Shown here: positions 61,400-64,000 of the stretch, one piece after another
Layout: each line of letters starts with the position of its first letter
How positions within the stretch are numbered: position 1 is the stretch's first letter
Source: an uncultured bacterium
GTDB taxonomy: Bacteria > Planctomycetota > UBA1135 > GCA-002686595
Assembly (NCBI GenBank): GCA_938083085.1
Contig: CALLKX010000024.1
Coordinates: forward strand, 1 to 64,000
Length of the DNA: 64,000 nt
Reading direction: 5' to 3'
Translations under genes and position numbers: made by a program
The notes under the pieces: generated by a model
Told to the model about the DNA's origin: nothing
Database searches by the model: none
The model's input: only the letters and a program-made list of their open reading frames with translations

Positions 61400-61413
61400 C
61401 CAGTGGCCACTGG
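61400..61413. other. 14-bp perfect palindrome CCAGTGGCCACTGG
   Basis: This lies in the 416-bp gap 61158-61573, which contains no gene I can support: only the promoter above, this palindrome, G-rich low-complexity sequence with repeated GGGGCTCGGGG, and the 18-bp repeats at the scpB end. It might be a protein-binding site; nothing confirms this. Confidence 0.25.
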
Positions 61414-61528
61414 CCTGGGAGCCGGGAACTCAGGGGGCCGGGGGCTCGGGGGGCTCGGGAATTCAGGAGCGAGCGAGCCAGGGGATCCGGGACAGGCGGC
61501 GCCCCCCCTGGAACGGAGTTCAGCAGCG

Positions 61529-61582
61529 GGCCAGAACTCAGTCCTCGGCCAGAACTCAGTCCCGGGCCAGAACTCAGTCCCG
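61529..61582. repeat. Three 18-bp repeats duplicating the scpB end with its stop
   Basis: Three perfect or near-perfect 18-bp units (GGCCAGAACTCAGTCCYS on the plus strand). On the minus strand each reads L-A-R/E-D-stop-V in one frame, so the last codons and stop of scpB occur three times; the true stop is at 61574-61576. Partial copies flank the array on both sides. Confidence 0.9.
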
Positions 61583-62446
61583 GGCCAGCTCAGCGTCCCT
61601 GGGGAGGTCATCCAGGCCCATGAGCCCGAAGCGATCCAGGAAATCCTTGGTCGTTCCATACTGAAGCGGGTGCCCCGGAACGTCAGCTCGCCCCGTCACA
61701 CGAGCGAGGCCCCGGTCCACCAGCGAGCGCAGGATTGGCCCGGCCTGAACCCCACGGATGGCCTCGATCTCCGCCTTCGTGACGGGCTGGCGGTACGCGA
61801 CGATGGAGAGGGTCTCCAGTGCCGCCGGGCTGATGCGCTCGATCGCGGGGCCACGGGCGAGGCGCCCGACCACCTCTCCCATCTCGGGGATGGTCATCAC
61901 CATGTAGCCTCCGCGAATCCCCCGGAGTTGGAGCGGAAGCCCCGCCGTCTGCAGGCGGTGACCGATCGCCTCGATGGCCGCGCGGACCCGCGCCGCGGGG
62001 GGGCGCTCCAGGAGGCTGACGAGCCGGCCGACCGAGAGTGGATCAGGAGAGGCGAAGAGCAGCGCCAGGGTGCGCTCCTCGAGTTGCTCGTCCGACAGGT
62101 CAGCGCCCGGCCCCGGGCCCCGCTCGACGGCCTCTGATTCCTCCGAAGCGTCCGGCGCTGCCCCTTCCTCGGTTGCTTCCGCTGCGTCGTCAGAGCTGAC
62201 CTCGCCATTCGCTGCGGCCGATGGGGAGCCCGCGTCGGCGGTGCCAGCCGGCTCAGAGGCCGGCTCAGAGGCATTCTCAGAGGCGGCCTCACGGCTGGCG
62301 TCGCCCGTGAGCGAGGCCTCCTCGGCGGAGTCTTCCGGTTGTTCCATCACAGCAGTCGCTTCGATGTCCTCGAGTTCCGCTCCAAGCAGCGCGTCGTCCA
62401 TGTCCCGAGAGTGGCGATCTCCGGGCCGCAATTCAAGCGCGCTCAC
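61574..62446 (-). CDS. scpB: Segregation and condensation protein ScpB
   Basis: A 290-residue ScpB, the winged-helix (kite) subunit of the SMC-ScpA-ScpB condensin that organises and segregates the chromosome. The conserved part is residues 125-285: TLALLFASPDPLSVGRLVSL, GLPLQLRGIRGGYMVMT, LSPAALETLSIVAYRQPVTK-type block (here SPAALETLSIVAYRQPVTKA), EIEAIRGVQAGPILRSLVDR and GHPLQYGTTKDFLDRFGL. The first 120 residues are a Glu/Ala/Ser-rich disordered extension. GTG 62446 is the longest start, ATG 62401 the alternative. scpA and smc are not in the window. The 3' end is tandemly duplicated. Confidence 0.93.
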   Translation of the reverse strand: MSALELRPGDRHSRDMDDALLGAELEDIEATAVMEQPEDSAEEASLTGDASREAASENASEPASEPAGTADAGSPSAAANGEVSSDDAAEATEEGAAPDASEESEAVERGPGPGADLSDEQLEERTLALLFASPDPLSVGRLVSLLERPPAARVRAAIEAIGHRLQTAGLPLQLRGIRGGYMVMTIPEMGEVVGRLARGPAIERISPAALETLSIVAYRQPVTKAEIEAIRGVQAGPILRSLVDRGLARVTGRADVPGHPLQYGTTKDFLDRFGLMGLDDLPRDAELARD

Positions 62447-62479
62447 CCTTGCCCTGCGCGCTTATTGCGCCTGCAGCGC

Positions 62480-63556
62480 TCATCGAATCAGGTCGAGGAA
62501 CGGCTGGATATCCACGTCATAGCGACGCGTCATGGCTTCCTTCCACTGCCAGAACTCCGGGTCCTCCACGGGACGCTCCTCGAGGCTCGCCTCGACTGCG
62601 CTGCCCACCTCGGCCCAGGTCCCCTGCAGAATGGCCGGCTTGGCCTCGACCTTGAGGAACATGAGCGTGTCTCGCTCTCGCACAGGCCCAGCCCAGGACC
62701 CCACCTCCGTCGCGAACGCCATCCTCGCCATCGAGCTCTCGGCCCGCACGAGGGGCGGGATGCGCCCGCCGTCCTCCTTGGAGGCATCGATCGAGAGCTC
62801 CCGGGCCACGGAGTCGAAGGCCTCTCCGCGGGCCAGCCGCGCCATGACCACGTCGGCCGCGGACTGCCCCTCCACCACGATCGCTCGCGCCTCACGTCGG
62901 TCGCTCGCCAGAAGCCACGCTCGAACGCAGAGAGGAGCCAGGGAATCGGTCGCCGCATCCTCGTTGATGACCCGAAGATACGTCTCCGGCTCAAGCCCCA
63001 CCCCAGCTCGGAGGAAGACATCGAGGTTCGGGGCGCCTGCCCGGCGGGCTTGCTCCTCGGCCGTCTTGAGGCGCCCGTTGACCCGGCGCTGGACCGCCTC
63101 TGCAGGCGGCTCAAGGCCGAGCGCCCCGGCCTCCAGCACGAGGATCCGCGCGAGGACCACGTCATCGAGCAGCCCCCTCAAGAGCCCCGGCTCCCGCATC
63201 GCCAGCTTGAAGAACAGCGCCCCTACCCCGATCGCGCGCCCACCCACCGAGCCGAGGATCGCGCCCTCATCGAGGTCGACCTCGTCGGGCCAGCCGGCGC
63301 TCACTCCCGCGGCCACCCTGGGAGCGACCTCACCGGCCCCCGCCACGGGGCCCCCCACCTCAGCGGTCGGCTCGGCCGCAGAATCACTGCCGCGGACACC
63401 GACTCCCTCGACGGGCCGCGTCGCGACCTCCGCGGGCGCAGGTTGCATGGGTCGGGAGTCCGGTCTGACCTGACGGTTCTTCGTGGAACCACAGCTGGCC
63501 ACCACCAGCAGCCCGGCGATCGCCGCCGCGCTCCATCCCCCGTGGCAGCGCCTCAT
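62480..63556 (-). CDS. Parvulin-type (PpiC) peptidyl-prolyl isomerase lipoprotein
   Basis: A 358-residue lipoprotein: the signal GWSAAAIAGLLVVASC has the lipidated Cys near residue 22, then comes a disordered Pro/Ala/Gly linker to about residue 95. A SurA-N-like helical domain follows (LFFKLAMREPGLLRGLLDDV) and a PPIC rotamase domain (ADVVMARLARGEAFDSVARE; GGRIPPLVRAESSMARMAFA; EVGSWAGPVRERDTLMFLKV). It should assist folding of envelope proteins. The ATG at 63556 overlaps the preceding stop (63553) and directly begins the signal. It lies 34 bp before scpB. Confidence 0.87.
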   Translation of the reverse strand: MRRCHGGWSAAAIAGLLVVASCGSTKNRQVRPDSRPMQPAPAEVATRPVEGVGVRGSDSAAEPTAEVGGPVAGAGEVAPRVAAGVSAGWPDEVDLDEGAILGSVGGRAIGVGALFFKLAMREPGLLRGLLDDVVLARILVLEAGALGLEPPAEAVQRRVNGRLKTAEEQARRAGAPNLDVFLRAGVGLEPETYLRVINEDAATDSLAPLCVRAWLLASDRREARAIVVEGQSAADVVMARLARGEAFDSVARELSIDASKEDGGRIPPLVRAESSMARMAFATEVGSWAGPVRERDTLMFLKVEAKPAILQGTWAEVGSAVEASLEERPVEDPEFWQWKEAMTRRYDVDIQPFLDLIR

Positions 63557-64000
63557 CGGAAGTAGATGCGGCGGGTCACCTTGACCCCTCGACAGACGGG
63601 GCACGAGGCGACGCTGGCCGTCTCGCCGGCTTGGACGGCCCCAGTGACCAGGAGCTGCAGCGCGCCGAGGCCGCCGCAGGTCTTGCAGGGCTTCAGGCTC
63701 GCCCGCGGGCGGATCTCGAAGTCGCCGGACTCCTCGAGGTAGTACGACATGAGCCAGAGGGAACGACCGTTGACGGTCCACTCCTCCCAGAACTTCTGGG
63801 TCAGGTCCTCCTCATCATTGGAGGCCTGATTGCGGCGAGAGACCTTCTGGTTCTCCAGGTACCGCTTGATGCGATCCTCGATGGCCTTGCGCTGCTCGTC
63901 CACGGCCGAGACCGCGGTCTCGGCGGCGGCTGCAGCGTCGTCCCCGTTGGCTCCGGCACGATCCTCTCCCAGGAGCCACGTCCCCAGGCCGTAGGTCGAG
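63553..64000 (-). CDS. CxxCxG zinc-binding protein (N-terminus beyond window)
   Basis: The frame is open from the window edge to the stop at 63553, at least 148 residues. It begins STYGLGTWLLGED, has an Ala-rich linker and a charged helix (EQRKAIEDRIKRYLENQK), then two DnaJ-like zinc-knuckle halves, CKTCGGLG and CPVCRGVK, about 30 residues apart, and a C-terminal RRIYFR. A GTG at 63903 could start a 116-residue version, but the coherent upstream reading suggests the gene begins outside. Possible role: a small chaperone-like or zinc-ribbon protein. The stop overlaps the start of the lipoprotein gene (ATGA). Confidence 0.72.
   Translation of the reverse strand, partial: STYGLGTWLLGEDRAGANGDDAAAAAETAVSAVDEQRKAIEDRIKRYLENQKVSRRNQASNDEEDLTQKFWEEWTVNGRSLWLMSYYLEESGDFEIRPRASLKPCKTCGGLGALQLLVTGAVQAGETASVASCPVCRGVKVTRRIYFR

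Overview
This is a very GC-rich chromosomal stretch, densely coding, with strong G/C third-position bias and frequent GTG and TTG starts coupled by ATGA/TTGA overlaps. The gene content (a bacterial microcompartment locus, MoxR-DUF58-BatA-VWA stack, large SWIM-SNF2 helicases, oversized MreC and PBP2, SurA-like chaperones, Lnt, tandem RND pumps) suggests a deep-branching, MreB-using member of the Planctomycetota or a relative. No rRNA or marker gene in the window confirms this, so it is an inference. I saw no tRNA, rRNA, CRISPR array, insertion sequence or prophage.

Layout. 1-10675 (minus): a tightly coupled set with a retropepsin-like/TPR/thioredoxin-like secreted protein, a low-complexity membrane protein, MoxR, DUF58, BatA-like and VWA proteins, and a partial TPR-type secreted protein. 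10813-11967 (minus): a secreted protein whose frame crosses a UGA into 40 further well-formed codons, with a SECIS-like hairpin just after the UGA; I read it as a candidate selenoprotein. 12162-14621 (minus): a secreted BNR/sortilin-type beta-propeller protein. 14782-21971 (minus): a microcompartment (BMC) operon with two BMC-H, two BMC-P and two tandem-domain BMC-T shell proteins, and a CoA-acylating aldehyde dehydrogenase with a Pro/Ala linker, encapsulation-like helix and Cys-rich tail. It also holds a UPF0210 (PFL-like) protein and two small proteins sharing a short BMC-type module, one of them fused to an ACT domain. No phosphotransacylase, alcohol dehydrogenase or kinase is present, so substrate and chemistry are unknown.

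22178-30273 (plus): two SWIM-SNF2 paralogues flanking an APC amino-acid permease. 30519-38345 (minus): the elongasome operon mreB-mreC-mreD-PBP2-rodA with an unusually large PBP2. 38686-39813 (minus): a small membrane protein and a membrane-anchored coiled-coil protein behind a strong promoter and a structured leader. 40213-42072 (minus): lnt. 42327-50768 (plus): an RND adaptor lipoprotein and two RND pumps with extra membrane segments. 50894-52794 (plus): ribH-nusB-ftsY. 52867-56038: a divergent pair made of a membrane protein and an O-antigen-ligase-like TPR protein. 56325-58963 (plus): an OmpR-type two-component system. 59238-64000 (minus): SurA-like chaperone, ScpB, parvulin-type lipoprotein and a partial CxxCxG protein.

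The most interesting signals are the in-frame UGA with its SECIS-like hairpin and the BMC locus with UPF0210/ACT partners. A structural oddity is the tandem duplication of gene 3' ends together with their stop codons (52867, 61574).
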